Positions 24,001 through 37,052 are shown, counted from the stretch's first letter. The stretch is 64,000 bases of DNA from Tyto alba (GCF_018691265.1 NW_024881278.1:4602001-4666000); one strand, 5' to 3'. The notes: generated from the sequence alone by a model not told the origin. Numbers and translations are program-made.

Positions 24001-26029
24001 TGACCAGGGGACTGTTCCTCCCTCTGTGCTCTATTGTCAGAAGCATGCACTAGCTGTGCGAGAAGCAAGGGGGCTGGAAGGCTGTACTGAGGTGGTCCTC
24101 CCTGCCTGCAGCCTGCCCGTTTTTTTTCCAGAGCAGCTGTAGTTTTCTTAGCAGCTCACAAACACTGTGATACTTCAGTCTCCCTCTTTCCTCCCCATGC
24201 TTTGGAAGAGAAGATAGACTTAGCACTGGGATAGCTTGAACTTCTTTTAACTGTTTTCTCAACAAGTGATCTCTTACAGGGACAGAAGCACACTTTTGTA
24301 TGAAGTTGCTGTTTGCATTACGTATTTTAAATCCTGGAATGAGCATGAAATGAGCTATCATGGAGATTTACAGAAATTTAATTACTACTTGTCTTATACC
24401 AGTTCAGAGTTTACAACCTCTTTCCACTTACAGAAGAGATGTGAACATCTTCAGAGTGACTTTATGTCTTATGACAGGTTTGCTTTATCGAGTGTTTTAC
24501 TTGTCCCAGATCCTGCGGAGGATGCTTGGGGTCCTAGAACCAAATGCTGAAAATCACTGCACAGCACTGCTATCCGACACGAAGAAAAATGCCTCCAGCA
24601 GCAGCTGAGTTATGCGTGAGCGTAACTAACGTGAGGTAAGAACAGAGCCTGTAAGTTCCTAAATCTGCAACTACGCTCCAGCACAGCTAGGGCATCTGCA
24701 CGTTCAGATCCATAGATATGGTTACGTACCTTATCTGTACACAGAAGTGCAATAATACGTAAGAAAAAGGTAAGAGCAATTTGGACCCTCCAGTTTGCAA
24801 GCGACTACACCGAAAGGGCCTCTGAAAGCTAGACCCTTTGAAGAAGTCTCAAGTCACAGACAGAGAACTTACAATTGCAAACTGCTTCTCATAATCTTTG
24901 CCTAAATTTGCAAAAGTCAAGACAGGGTTATAGATGACAGAAAACCTGCTTTCCTAACGTCTGGACCTGATTATTCAGACACATTTTCAAAAAGAGAACT
25001 ATGAAAAAATTAAGTCCAAGCACTTGTGAATTCCTCTGACCCGCTGCATAACTGCTTAGTGTCGCACATTCAAAATGGTCCAACAATGTACGCGTTAGCA
25101 GGGCTGCATCAAAAGGTTCAGTGTCTGAATTTGGCTAAGCAAGCGTAAGTTTGGATACTTATTTAAAACTTGTTTGTATCCCTCAGTCCATGAAGCCAGG
25201 GTGAAAATTTTATTGGAATAATCCTTCTCATGAGGTCTCCAATAATACCTGCATCCAGCTGGGCTAGAAAAACACTTGGAGCAACCTCTCAGAGACTTTC
25301 CTCATTTTGCCTTCCAGTTCCAGCTGAGACCCGGAAGAGCAAAGTTTTGTAAGCAGGACCAGCAGTGGGGGAAAGAAAAGTTTGCAAAGTCTTGGTAAAC
25401 ATATCCGTAGGAACCAGCGTGGAGTGCCTGCCTCTGCGTATACCCGAAGTCCGGCACCTGGGAGAACCACAAACAAGTGTAACTGGCTATACGAATCATA
25501 TATTCTCTTGATAGAAAAATACAACTGAGTATGTGCTTGAGCCTCTGCACTTAAGTAATTGAGGAAAATAAGTCACTTTTAATTTTAAAAAGCTCTCAGC
25601 TGTGTCCTTAGTAATTAAGATAGCATGGATGCAATAAATCAGTCCATGTGCCAACCCACAGAGGTCAAATATAACCAGGCAGCAAATTATAGTAAACATT
25701 TATGAATCCCTTGTATACGGCACATGACCCCACCCACTCTTTTTGGCACAGAAGTTTGCTGTTGATTGCACTGGTCCTTCTGGCATTTCATGTCCTCATG
25801 CAAGTCATACCAAGTAGCCTCCCTGAAATATTGTACTTGAACATGATCAGACTCATTTTAATCATTGTGTGTATTTTAAATGATGACTAACACCCTGAGA
25901 GGATGAGAGAAACCAAGATGGTCAGGGAGCTCTTTTTTTAAAAGAGGAACAAGGAAAATGTAAATTGAGGTTTCTATTTAAGCAACAAGAAACTGGATGC
26001 AGCCTCCTGCAGAGGAAGGATGGTCTTGC

Positions 26030-26310
26030 AGCTGAAGCACGAGGCTAGGGTGTAAGACCCTACCGACCCACGGCATGTCTCCAGGATAGCACAGAAAACC
26101 CACGGCAGAGTCCCTGCATGACCAGAGTTCCTCAGGTCCCCACCCGTGAAACAGGGATAATTATGCTTTCTTACTCCCATCCTTTATCTGTCTTGCCCAT
26201 CGGTACCAAAAAACACTTCATTGAAAGGGACTGTCTTTAATTAGGTGTCTGTGTGTGCTTAGCACAATAAGGTGCCAATTTTAGCTGAGGTCCCTGAGTG
26301 CTCCTGCCTG
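26030..26310 (+). mobile_element. MIR-type SINE, sense, with long 3' tail
   Basis: A degraded MIR in sense orientation. The core is visible as CCCACCCGTGAAACAGGGATAA followed by TTATGCTTTCTTAC. The 3' part is much clearer: GGGACTGTCTTTAATTAGG, TGTCTGTGTGTGCTTAGCACA, ATAAGGTGCCAATTTTAGCTG, AGGTCCCTGAGTGCTCCTG. I know this tail from the amniote MIR subfamily whose antisense form reads 'acagtccctgcc..agagcttac', as seen at about 40.0 kb. The 5' boundary is uncertain. Confidence 0.75.
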
Positions 26311-26739
26311 GCAAATGAAACAGGCATTTACTGCAGGGTTAATGACCAACTGAGATTACTCGATATTATTATTTCATTTGTACTGCTGTCACACCTAAGA
26401 GCACCAGCCACAGACCTGAACCTGTTCTGTGTTTGCATTTAATGCATACAGAACATAATGACAGTGCCTCTCCCAAACAACTTAAAATTAAGTTTTACTC
26501 TCCCTTCCCCCACCACCGACTTGCACTGAGTTTCTTCCAGGGAATGCTTTTCAAATACATCTGCCAATGTGACAGCTTCAAGTATCCCCTTGTGCCTGTT
26601 CAGATTAGATATAGATAACACCTGAGAAGTGCAGGTGAGATTCTGATCACAACTAGAAGTGGATTTTTTTTCTACCAAAAGGTTTAAAGAAACAAAAACA
26701 TTTCCCGTGTTTTTAAATGCAGTAATCTCCTGCTGATAA

Positions 26740-26755
26740 TTTTTTTTTTTTTTTT
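26740..26755. repeat. T16 homopolymer
   Basis: Sixteen consecutive T in AT-rich sequence. Confidence 0.9.
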
Positions 26756-29700
26756 GACAAAAGGAAAAAGAAAACCCAAATAAGAAAGACCTAGGAAACA
26801 ATCTGATGTTTTGTCTTCAGGAAAGCAATGCATTTTGATGGAATTTCAGTTTTCACAGAGGGTTGCGTCCTGAGAAAAAGCATTCCTGCTTTATTTCCCT
26901 GTAGAAAGCTTCGACCCCAAAATGTCCATCTGCGGCTGTTCTCAGCCCTGCTGGCAAATCAGAGACTTCTACACGCAAGTGCAGTGGGTACGGGGTATGA
27001 AATCCACCACCTAACCACTATACTGACTTCAGCCTAAAGCCCTTGAAGCTCCCCTTGCATGTTACCGTATAATACAAGATAGTACATGCTGCATTCTAGG
27101 ATACTTCAGGTGCTGAAGTACAGTGGAGCTTCTGGTAGGGGATGAAAGAGATGGAGATGCGAGATGGCTTGTGTTATGAGCCATTTCCTTTCCCTGTGGT
27201 GGCACTGATCCTTGAGAGAGACTTTCTTTCTTCTAGTAAAAAAACTTTTCAAAGGAGGCTCCTTACCAACTTCAGATGAAAGAACAGGAGCTGGCGTGAA
27301 TATCTCTTCAGCATCAGTGCCTGTTTTATAGCTTGCACACACCTGGGGAGTCCTGGAATACAAGAGAAACCACCTGTACATCTTTGGTTCCCAGAGGAGT
27401 TCCCAGAGCAAGTCTGGGACTCTTCAGAAACTGGCATTTTACCAATAAGTCATAGGCAGCAGGAACTAAGTACTTTCTCCCTGCCTTCTTCAAACTGGAG
27501 AGAGAGCTTGCAGCTTCATTTGGTTTACGTAGGCTCCCCATCTTGTGCGGAGGTGCACAACGGGGAGAGCAGGGAATGAAGAGGAGCCTCATCTTGACGC
27601 TATTCAGCTTTTCGTAACTATCAAATAATGACACTTTCTGAAAAGAAAATCCCTTTTATTTAAACAGTCAGCAACAGAGAAAATAGAGGCATGGCCTTCC
27701 ATTCTGCCCTGCATTAGTACCTCCCTACTACAAAAACTGCCGTTCAGGCAGAACACCTTCCTGAAGATCAAGGTGGATAAAAGCTGGGGAAAAGGAAGAC
27801 CTGTGAGGAAAGCAAAGAATCCCTTTTAGGAGGGACATCATAGTGCCTATTATATCACAAGATGTTCTCCCACAGGCGTCACACCACTTGCTACTCCTCA
27901 GTCAACGCTCACCGAAACCCAAATTCAATGAGCTTGGAGTATTACACAAGAGCAGGACTACTCAGACATCCTTTTGGAAACGGTCAGCCCCTTGAACTGA
28001 AAGATGTGAGTGATTCATAAAGTATTCCCTGCAGGATGCACTCACACACAGATGTGCTCACCCGCAGGAAAACCTCCAAACCCCTCAAGAGATCCCTTCC
28101 ACACTCCTTCATCAGGCAAAACTTCTGCTGAATTTGGTACAAGAAATGATTTAAAAGTTTTACAGAAATAGGCTCTGAGAGAGAACGCTGTAAAACATCC
28201 AGTACCTTCTTAACATGGATTGCTCAAAGTTGCTCATCTAAAATATATTATATATTTGTAGATATATAGCAAATTATCTAACAAAGATGCTGGATGTCCC
28301 CCATGAGGATTCACATTCTCCTCATTGCTGCCAGCTGGGAGCACGATGCACCGGTATCTGACACATATTTTAAGAAAGCATGACAGGTTTTATTGGCACA
28401 CTTCACATGGATGATACTCACACCGCACCATATAATCTTCACAAGATTATGTAATTTCTTAGATTGTAATCTCTATCTCACACCATGTGAACCACGAAGC
28501 TGCCAGTCCCATAACCTGGAAATATCTAAACCAAGTATCTTCCAAATTACCCCAGATACTCATCTTTAAAGTTTCCAAGGCAAGTTATGCTCAAATTCAG
28601 GAGCAAAATTTGAGAGGCCAGAAGGCAGAAGCCTCCCTGCCAATTATATTTTTAAGACCTCTATGAAGACCCAATGAATGCAGACACAGGTGTGACAATC
28701 TAGGGGGTGATGATTGGAGCTGCTATTAGAAAAAAACAAAATAGTAAAACTCTAACTCCCACAGCTGCAGAAAACGAAATACAGAAACTTGAACATGAAT
28801 AATCACCAGCCAAACAAAACCCCAGAGGGCATTATTTACAAAATCTCAGAATTTTTAACCAGTGGTATGATTTGAGAGGTTTGACTCGTGACTTCTTAAT
28901 GCTTTGGGGTTAGCAACGTTAGTTGATAGTTCTAGTGGCTGAAGTGAGCTGTACTTGCTACGAAGTCAATCACGTGTCTACCTGAAAATTGGCCAAGGAT
29001 CCTAAAATTAACAGCTCATTAGAAATTTATCTGTGACACATTATTCACATGGACAAGCCCTCACTCAGGAGAAATCCGTCTGAACCCAGCGCAGGGAACA
29101 AGGGAGAGGACCAGGACCCAGCAGATGTGCTTCCACAGTGGGGTCTGCTGCTTCCAGTAGGGTGGAGAGCAGCATTTCAGTGGGCAAATAGGTTCGAAAT
29201 GGGTCCTGCTCATGCTACAGCTCTCTCCCCCAAAGGAGAACTAGATTCAGGGTTTGTGAAATGTTTCTCAGTTGTCCGGAGATGTTTTTCTGGAACTCAG
29301 CCTCACCTCTGCAGACATTACTGTTACAAACACTGGCTCCACTCCATCAATGCTATAATGCACCACTGGCAATTTCGACCCCACATTGAGGAAGGTTTGT
29401 TCTCAGCAGGATCATTTGATAGAGCAGCAGCAATGCTGGCCACAGTTACATAAACAGAAGCAAGTCCAGAGCTGATTATGTCTTTTCATTGATTGAAGGG
29501 AACTTCTGCAGCATCCAATAGTTTTTCCAGCATTGCTGATTAGAACTGGGCAAGATTTTTCTGTTGAAGGATGTTGGCTTCTTCAACTAACACAACTGAA
29601 CTGTTGACAAAATTTTGGAGTTTTTACTGAAAACTCAATTTCAATGAAAATCCCAAACTAAACACTTTGATTGTGGATCAGAAAGTATCTTTGATTAAAA

Positions 29701-30104
29701 ACCAAAACATTATTTCAGATGTTGAAATTCCCCTTTATATTAGTTCTTGCTTTTGCTTCTTGTTGCAGCCCTCTTACAAAAAAAAAAAAAATGGTAAAAA
29801 CTTATATCAAAAATAGCAGAGGAAGGGATTTTTGAATTGTATTTTTCCACATGGAAAAGGCATCTCTAAAGCAATATTATTGCTAATACATGTGATGGCA
29901 AAGCAGCGTTAGTAACATTGTTAACATTTAGGAGACATGGGTATTGTTCATCTTGGGATCTTGGAGAACATGCTTTTTACAGATATTCAAAGAACTTCAG
30001 ATGTGGGACAGCAGTCTTTAGAATACATCCATGAAAACTAGAAGAAAATAAAAGAAGGGAAGTAGTGAAAAAGCAATACTGAACTAAAATCCATTGGACT
30101 TGAC

Positions 30105-30225
30105 TCTGGGGCTCAGATTGAATATTCTTACCCACACAGAATGGCATTCTGATTTCAAGCCACTCCACTAGTGAACTGTGGGTGCTATTTACGAAGAGTA
30201 AAGGCATTACAGCCTGGCCCACTGT
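30105..30225. repeat. old fold-back repeat remnant
   Basis: GGGGCTCAGATTGAATATTC, TTACCCACACAGAATGGCAT, CTGATTTCAAGCCACTCCAC, then TACGAAGAGTAAAGGCATTA, CAGCCTGGCCC are in the order of a palindromic family with outer ends 'gggcccgatcctgca...ttactca' and 'agtaaggattgcaggatcgggccc'. The outer GGGGCTCAGAT and GGCCC ends and the inner TTAC/GTAA segments are opposed. Identity is low. Confidence 0.35.
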
Positions 30226-32294
30226 TATTTAGAAATAGGATTGTAATTGTGTATTGAGTTCTTATCTTAGGATGAGGTAATCTACAGTATGCTGATGAAC
30301 ATTTATCAACTGGGCTGGTAAAGCCCCAGGGAATGACAAAGGGGAAAAAGAATGGGAAGGAGACACATTGGCTATGAAACACTCCTTGCTAGAACAAGAA
30401 ACAATAGTGTGCTGCAACTGAAAAAGAGAGAGAGACACACACGTCCCAGGACAAGATACCTTGCTGAGGTACATTACTAAAAAGAGATAAGCATATTTTC
30501 AGTGACAGGTTGGGCATCAAAAACACAGCAATTCTTGCAGTGAGACACAAGGTCTTCCTAAGGTTTATGTTTAAGGTTTCTAAGGTCAAGTGACTCTTGC
30601 TTCAGATCAGCAAAGTATTTGTTTCTCAGGTAAAAATGTTTAAAACAACTTGTTATAGAAAGCAAGTACTGAGCAACTCTTGAATACCAGAGACCTACAA
30701 AATCTCTTAACATAGACACCTAAAAAGAGCACACCACTTCAGATTTCTCCATGTTTTTTCCATATAGTTGAATCAGTAATTTTCCAGCCAGAAGCTTCTC
30801 AAAGCATCACACCTCAACATTTTACTTCTTATTTTCTGTCTACTCTTAACTGACTAATGATAGTCTCAATATTAAAAAGTAAATTTATGTCAGATCTGCT
30901 GCTGGAGGAGAGCTCTCCATAGGAGAGGAGTCCAAATTCCAAACTCAGAGAAGGAATAAACACTATTCCCACTCAAGCATGCCCAAAAGAGGCTTGGGAT
31001 GGAAAGAGCCACAAAGCCACAGGCAGAACATGCAAGAACTACAGGAAGATGTTAAAAGCAAGGCAAGAAGAGTCTCACACTCAAACCATTTATTTTTCAA
31101 AAAAACTTTGGCCAGTGCTGGCCAGGAAGCACCACAGAGCAGAAGAAGAACTGACAGCACCTAGAAAGTACATGTGCTGCTTGTGCTGCTGCCCATCTTC
31201 TTTCAGAAGGAATTTTGCACACTACTCCCACCACCAAATTTTAAAATCTTTGCATTAATCCTTAACAGAATTTCTATCCAATTTCTGTAACTTCGGTACA
31301 GCCTTCCCATTGACTCAAATAAGGTCCTGGTATAAAAATCATTTCCAAAGAGGTATACAGACATCACACGAATTAATAAAGCACACAAAATGAGCATGTG
31401 GAAGAGAATGCTTTCCACACCTTTACCTACAGAGCGGTGTGCTGTCATACCGGTTTAAGGCTCTTCCCTGGTCACATCACATATGGTTCAAAGCACGCGT
31501 AGTCCCGTTACACTATCCATGATGAGAGGAAAACCCTCAGCCAACCCCTTGCTGCAAATCCTGCCCTTAAGCAGGGGTGAGGCTCGCTGGGAACTCACTT
31601 ACTGAAGTACCACAAATTTCAATTCTTTGGTGCCTGACACAAGATCGTTTAAAGGGGTCTGAGTTTTTAATAATCTAATTATCCTGCATTGGGCACCCAG
31701 ACCTACTATTTCACTGGTGATAATCTTGTTCAGAAGCATGTTCCCTCGTGTCCAGCCCTAATGTTTTGTCAGACAGCAGGCTACAAAACCAGCATCAGCC
31801 TCTGCCAGTTGGTCGAGTAACCCCACAGAAATGTGTACACAAAGTTCTCCCAAATCCCATACGTCACAACAAGTAATTGATTCCCCTGGTGACGTTTAGG
31901 ACTCTTTGTCAATCTGACAGCTCTTTCACAGGCCTAAAAAGAAGAAAAATAAAGAGTTACTTGGCAGAACTTGTGCCTCGTGGTCGTGCAGGTCTCCACT
32001 GTGACAGTCACCCAGCCACAGACAAACTCCTGCACACATTAACCGTTCTTCCTACTGCTGAGCCCGACTGCCAGCTAGTGACAAAGCAAGCTACGCTGGC
32101 ACTCAAAGAGCTTGCTGAACACCACCATCTACTGGTGCAAAAAGTGGAGGAAGGAAAGGAACAGAGTGGGGACAGCAGGGAAACAGGGAGGGGAAAGTGA
32201 AAGGAGCTGAAGAAAACTGAATAGCACGAGGAAAATAAAACCGAAGCCACCTATCATAAAATAAAAGGCCATTTATGCTATAGCATCAAAGGAG

Positions 32295-32560
32295 CAAGAA
32301 GCAAGGCGGGGGGGATGAAAGGTGGCTGGGGGGGCTGTTTTCCTGACGAATTGGCAGACGGACCACGCAGCTGGCTACGAGTGCTGGGCAGGAGCCTGCG
32401 GACACAGCACCAGGGCCCGGCTACTGGGAGCCAGCACAGCTCTCCCCGCGATGGGCGCGGGCAGGCCAGCCTGTCCCGGGCAGGCCCACAGCCTGCACAC
32501 CCTCGGATCATGCGGGCTGATGCCCTGCGTGTCACGGGCCGTTACATCTCCAAACCCTTC
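32295..32560. promoter_or_regulatory. GC-rich spot with moderate CpG content
   Basis: Runs of seven G (near 32308) and six G (near 32328) are followed by about 230 bp of GC-rich sequence with scattered CpGs (GACGAATTGGCAGACGGACC, CCCCGCGATGGGCGCGGGCA, GTCACGGGCCGTTAC). It is flanked by AT-rich DNA. Open frames occur on both strands, as expected from composition, and none has recognisable protein motifs. It could be a weak CpG island or an eroded GC-rich repeat. Confidence 0.22.
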
Positions 32561-33554
32561 TTTATTTTAGCCGAGAATCTTGTGTTTGCTTCAGGTACCT
32601 AAAAGGGTGCCTGGCCTTAAATGAAAGCCACCAAGAGAAGCCTGGAGTTCGTTTGAATGGGTGGTCACCTCCTTCTCACCGCGGTTCGCATCCGTGCCGG
32701 TGCCTCAACAGGAGGCTGTTGCCCACGGAGTCTAATTGCTCAGCCTGGCTTCCCGCCTTGGGCTGCCCCTGGCCCTGGCCGGGCTGTGGCCAGCATCTCC
32801 TGACATACCACAGCCTCTGGATGTCTCCGTGTTACTGAGCTTCTCCACAAGCAATAACGCTCGCCCCACTATGGATCTGATCTAGATAGGAACCCGTCTC
32901 CAAGACAGAGAAGGCTCCATATGTCATTACCATACTGCTCAAGTCATCCACCCACTTCGATCTGCGAGGCTGTTATCGCACTGATTGCTGTATGTACACC
33001 TTCCAGGAGTGACTTTACAGAGTCATCTACTCACCCAGAGTCATAATTAGAGACAGGAATGTACTATTGCAAAAGCGAGTTAATATTCATTTGAATCCTT
33101 AACATTAATTTGCTTCAGCTGTGTGCCAGTGCCCTTTCCATATTTGCTTTCAACGAATATTTTAACAAATTAATTTTCTGGCAGGAGTATTTGTGGAAAT
33201 GGTACGTTTTAAATCAGTACTGGGGAATGCTCCTGGGAAAGAAATTTAGTGTTCATAATTGTGCGTATTCTCAACAGAAACCCAATATTAAGTGTTCTGC
33301 TTATCCAATCCCACGCGCTTGGGCAGCAGTTCAAGAGGCCTCCGCTCAGTCCCTGTCTGTGCCAGACTCCCGGTCCGATCCCGGGCAACCCCAGCAATCT
33401 CTCCAGTTCTCTCTGCTCCTGGGCCAGCACAGCGACGCAGGACAGGCTCAGGGCTTGCAGCACAGCCAAAGCCTAACCCTCCCAAAGAGACCGTACAGAG
33501 ATGCTTCCCGGAGCCAGGAAGAGAATGGGTATGGCTGCCTAGCACAGGGCAAGC

Positions 33555-33685
33555 CTACAGATATGCGCTTTTAATTGGGGTTGGCCAATTCAGGTTAAAA
33601 TAACAGTGAGGGCTCTCAAATTGCTTCAGTTTATCTGATTCAATCGGAATTATCTAGCTCAGGTTAGCAAATCCAAATTAAGAAC
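33555..33685. repeat. possible old repeat with 'caggtta' motifs
   Basis: TTAATTGGGGTTGGCCAATTC, AGGTTAAAATAACAGTGAGGG and TTATCTAGCTCAGGTTAGCAA contain repeated CAGGTTA words and a TTGGCCAA palindrome. The pattern resembles worn sauropsid DNA elements with 'ctcgggttagc' motifs. I cannot assign a family. Confidence 0.28.
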
Positions 33686-34559
33686 ACACCTGTGTTTTTT
33701 GCTATGGAAATATCCATCAACTCTAATCTTTCCCACCACATTCGGGTCATAGAGGCTATAGGAAAGCCTTTACCTTTTCTTCTCATCCCTAATTACACCA
33801 CAATCTATTCCCTTTCTAGACCACAGTCAGCCTTGAAAGCTTACCCCATTCCCCTACATAAGACCATAAAATATAAATGCTAAATTAAAAAAATAGATAT
33901 CTCAAGTCCCCATCTTACAGCTCACTTTGCAAGGAAAGGGCTCAGCCACACCAATTGGTGATTTCCCCACTTCTCTCCAAAAATGCTGTGTTTTTTCCTC
34001 TATATGAGAAAGGTTGGAGGATTAAGGAAGTCATATTCCACTTGAATTTTCTACTGCTAAGACTCTTTTTTCTCTCTTTCTGTTACTTTATCTCTTTCCT
34101 CATTTAGCCTAGCAGCATACACTTCCCCTTTTTTCCACATTGGCCTATTCCCTTCTCTTCCTGTGTTGCCCTTACTAATTTCTACCTCCTTTTTTCAGTC
34201 TGCCCTGTGTCATGCCCTTAGCAATGCAAGAAGAGATGGGAGCACATTATCCAATTATTTCTTCGCAGTGATATGTCAGACCTCACCAGAACCAGTGGCC
34301 AGCTGCACTGTGGCTTTTCCCTCTCCACCACCAAGCCCCAGGATGGAATATGACCTTCAGTCTGTGCCATCATATCCTCTGTCCATACACTGCCACTACT
34401 CCTCCTCCTCCTCCATGGCAGCCAACTTCCTGTCCTTTGCTTCTCTGGACTCATCACTCTCTCTGGTTTTCCCACTTCAGTCACTCTTCCCCTCTCCTCT
34501 TTATTTCTCTTTCTTTATCCTGGGCTGTAAGCCAAATGCCTCAGGTCTAATAGTAAAGG

Positions 34560-34640
34560 AAAAAAAAAAACACACACACACACACACACAAAAAAAAGTA
34601 AATAAAGGGGGGAAAAAATAAATAAAAATAAAAATAAAGG
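34560..34640. repeat. A11, (CA)n and (AAATA)n compound repeat
   Basis: A-run, then about ten CA units (34570-34590), A-run, G6, then AAATA-type repeats. Confidence 0.95.
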
Positions 34641-34829
34641 GAGAAGAAATCCAACTCCAAAGGTCTGCATAGGATTAAACCCCATTTGCCCCAGATGGTT
34701 TGGAGACAATAAAAAAAGAATTCAGACACGACAAGGACTAGATAGGCTTTCCGAGTAAGCAAGCAATGCCAGAAAACATACTGGGCTAATTTCATTCATA
34801 TGATACCAATGCAAATTACTGGTGGTAGG

Positions 34830-34918
34830 GATCAAGGCTGGGATTTTCAAAAGGGCTAAAGCTCATGTTTTTAAAAGCTCTTTACTGACTTAGGAGTCAA
34901 AGTCTTATTTTCAAGAGG
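34830..34918. repeat. old repeat, 'GGGATTTTCAAAAG' half-element
   Basis: GCTGGGATTTTCAAAAGGGC, TAAAGCTCATG, then ACTGACTTAGGAGTCAAAGT, CTTATTTTCAAGAGG match one half of a sauropsid fold-back family ('gggattttcaaaagcgcctaagtgacttaggagtcaaagtcccattttcaa'). The mirror half is absent. Confidence 0.55.
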
Positions 34919-36116
34919 AAGCGCAAACCCCCCCTTCTGAAGCCAGTCCTAATTCTACCAGTCAGACTGGCATTCCCAGCTCCTGACTTTGCCACCACCT
35001 CATTTTCATCGGGAAAGTCCCCAAGATCTCTCTCAGTGGGTAGGCATAGGCTGTGTCTCGGCAGCAGTAAGCAGCTCAGCACTCACCTCTTGCCTAAACC
35101 CCGGGCTGAAGCAGAAATGGGGTGATCACCCACTGGGTCTGGTTGGTGTGCAATGAACACACACAAGCCTCATCACATCCTGTGCTTAATGTTGCCCACC
35201 ATGACAGGGCTTAGTGGTACTGGTTAGCTGTCCCTTGAACACTCCATTCAAACTCCATCATCAGCTGAACTTGGAGCAAGATTTAGATATGCACTCTCCC
35301 CCTTTCAGGAGAGAGTGTTGTCTCTGGCTGTAAGGCATACTGAAAGGTCTTGCCATGCTCCTTCTGCTGAAGCTCCTTTGCTTTATGTAAAATACTGAAA
35401 GATTCACTGGGGCAGAGAGAAGCCCAAAATAATTCCATAGCCTAGAGATCAACCTTTCCCCTGAGGTGGGAAGCTGGTTTTCAAAGCCCAGCCTTGAGAC
35501 CTGAAGAATATTTAGGGAGAGGAAAATGCACCAGACCTCCTGTAGCTTGTCTTGGTTTGTCTGGTTGGTTTTTATATGAGATAGGACTTAAGCTTTAATT
35601 CTAAGAGAGGATTAATGGCAAGGTGAGGGAAGAGTCATACCCAGAGGTTGACACCGACCTCATTTTGACAATGCAAGGCAGGATAGGGAAGTCCTGTCCT
35701 TCCCTCTCACCATGTACACATTGGTCCGGGTATGCCCAAGATAACTCAAGAACTCTAGCAGCTGTGTATACTGTTTTATAAGTGCCTGCATCTCCCTCAC
35801 CAAAAGTCAGTGGCACTTTATATCTCAGAAGTCATTTAGGGTAAAAATTTCAGAAGTATCTTAGGGCCACAGGTTTACAGATATTTACATCTCTAAACTG
35901 CACTTACATAAAATATTCCTCAGTGAATTAGGAACACAATCTATCAATCTTCGATTGAATTTGTGCCTCTGAGTTCTAGATATGCTTTTTGAAAATCCTA
36001 GTCTCACAAATACAGTTAGCAATAAGCTCCAAAAGACTGATTTTTGAAACAGTTCACCATCCACACTTGAGGACACATTCTCACATGCACCCAGTTCCCT
36101 GGCTGATACATCAATG

Positions 36117-36425
36117 AAATGCCCAGATTTTCAAATATGCCAAGCACACCCAACCATTCTTCACCACCCTGTATTCTCTTTGGGAAGGGCAGAATTCATT
36201 ACTTCTTTTCTGAAGTGAGCCTGGTGTTGAGTTCTTCTGAAAACCAAGCCCTACTATTTACTACTTCTCTGAACAGCTCCGATCTTTTAATATGTGCTGG
36301 CAGAAACTGTTCCTTTGTCTTCAAGGTAGCCTCATCCTCCTTCCCAGATATTGTTTCTGACTTCAGTAGCAGTGAAGGTAGATCAACCAGTATTTTTGAA
36401 AATCCCACCCTCCATACTATGTCAC
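36117..36425. repeat. segment bounded by opposed 'CAGATTTTCAAA / TTTGAAAATCCCA' motifs
   Basis: GCCCAGATTTTCAAATATGC near 36121 and AGTATTTTTGAAAATCCCAC near 36390 are inverted relative to each other and resemble the ends of the fold-back group seen at 34.83 kb. Inside, TGTTGAGTTCTTCTGAAAACC resembles a further fossil motif ('gtgctgagcacttctgaaaatca'). The roughly 300-bp segment may be one degraded element or two half-elements. The open frames through it (plus about 36119-36445, minus about 36199-36441) are not credible genes. Confidence 0.35.
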
Positions 36426-37033
36426 AGAAACTCAACACCAATTAAATTTTGGATCTTGAATCTTTTCAACAAACTGGCAGTTAACGATCTATAGGCAAAG
36501 ACTGTTTGACAAGCATGGCTGAAATGTAAAGCCATATGTGAAAATCACCATCTTTTCACATACGACTTGTGAAGAGAAAGAGGAAAATATGAATCAAATT
36601 AGCTATCATTACAAATAGTGGTCTGGAAATGAATCACAGATGTTCTGATGGAGAATGGTTTTTTTCGTAACACAATTCTTCTGAAAAGTGCTCATTCTGC
36701 ATGAAAAGGATCCCTTTTTCCCCTGAAGAAACTGATTGTTCAAAATATTGAAGTATTCCAACCATGCACAAAGACATTTCTACATGCCTTTGCAATGTTC
36801 CATGGGAGCTGGATTTTGTTCTTTGGTGTTCATCTAAGCCAAACTCCTTAAATGGATTACATTTCAAATGTCATATATCTATCATCTTTAAGGGAGGAGA
36901 CCACAAAAGATCAGTCCAAATAGAAGCCAAGTTTAAAGAAGCTTAAAGAAAGAGGTTTCGAGCCAGGTACTATAGCAGTTTTTCCAAACAAAAATATTCT
37001 GGTCTTTCACCTTACATTTTCTTGTTATTAGTC

Positions 37034-37052
37034 TTTTTTTTTTTTTTTTTTT
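37034..37052. repeat. T19 homopolymer
   Basis: Nineteen consecutive T. There is no sign of an attached retroposed sequence with target duplications. Confidence 0.9.

Larger units (their letters stand above)
20951..26029. other. non-coding stretch
   Basis: A modestly CpG-bearing patch lies at 21.0-21.3 kb, followed by repeat-free AT-rich DNA (21.8-22.2 kb) with the (AAT)n tract, and the two repeat remnants at 22.97 and 23.95 kb. Open frames at 22328-22642 (plus) and 22175-22549 (minus) are on opposite strands of the same DNA and neither has recognisable features. Confidence 0.55.
26311..34829. other. non-coding stretch
   Basis: It is AT-rich, with T16 at 26.74 kb, A-run at 29.78 kb, the repeat remnant at 30.1 kb, the GC-rich spot at 32.3 kb, a possibly conserved AT-rich block at about 33.03-33.29 kb (GTTAATATTCATTTG, AACATTAATTTGC) and a CT-rich part at 34.05-34.55 kb that yields a long but low-complexity frame. 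No gene seen. Confidence 0.55.

Noticed and set aside
33110..33574. 154-codon plus-strand frame
   Set aside because: Composition changes midway from AT-rich to GC-rich, four other frames overlap it on both strands, and no domain is recognisable. It is at the length expected by chance.
34163..34621. 152-codon plus-strand frame
   Set aside because: A CT-rich tract gives a Ser/Pro/Phe low-complexity translation that runs into a (CA)n/A-run microsatellite.
37034..37052. T19 run as the tail of an antisense processed pseudogene
   Set aside because: No coding-like or transcript-like sequence lies beside it and no target-site duplication is visible.
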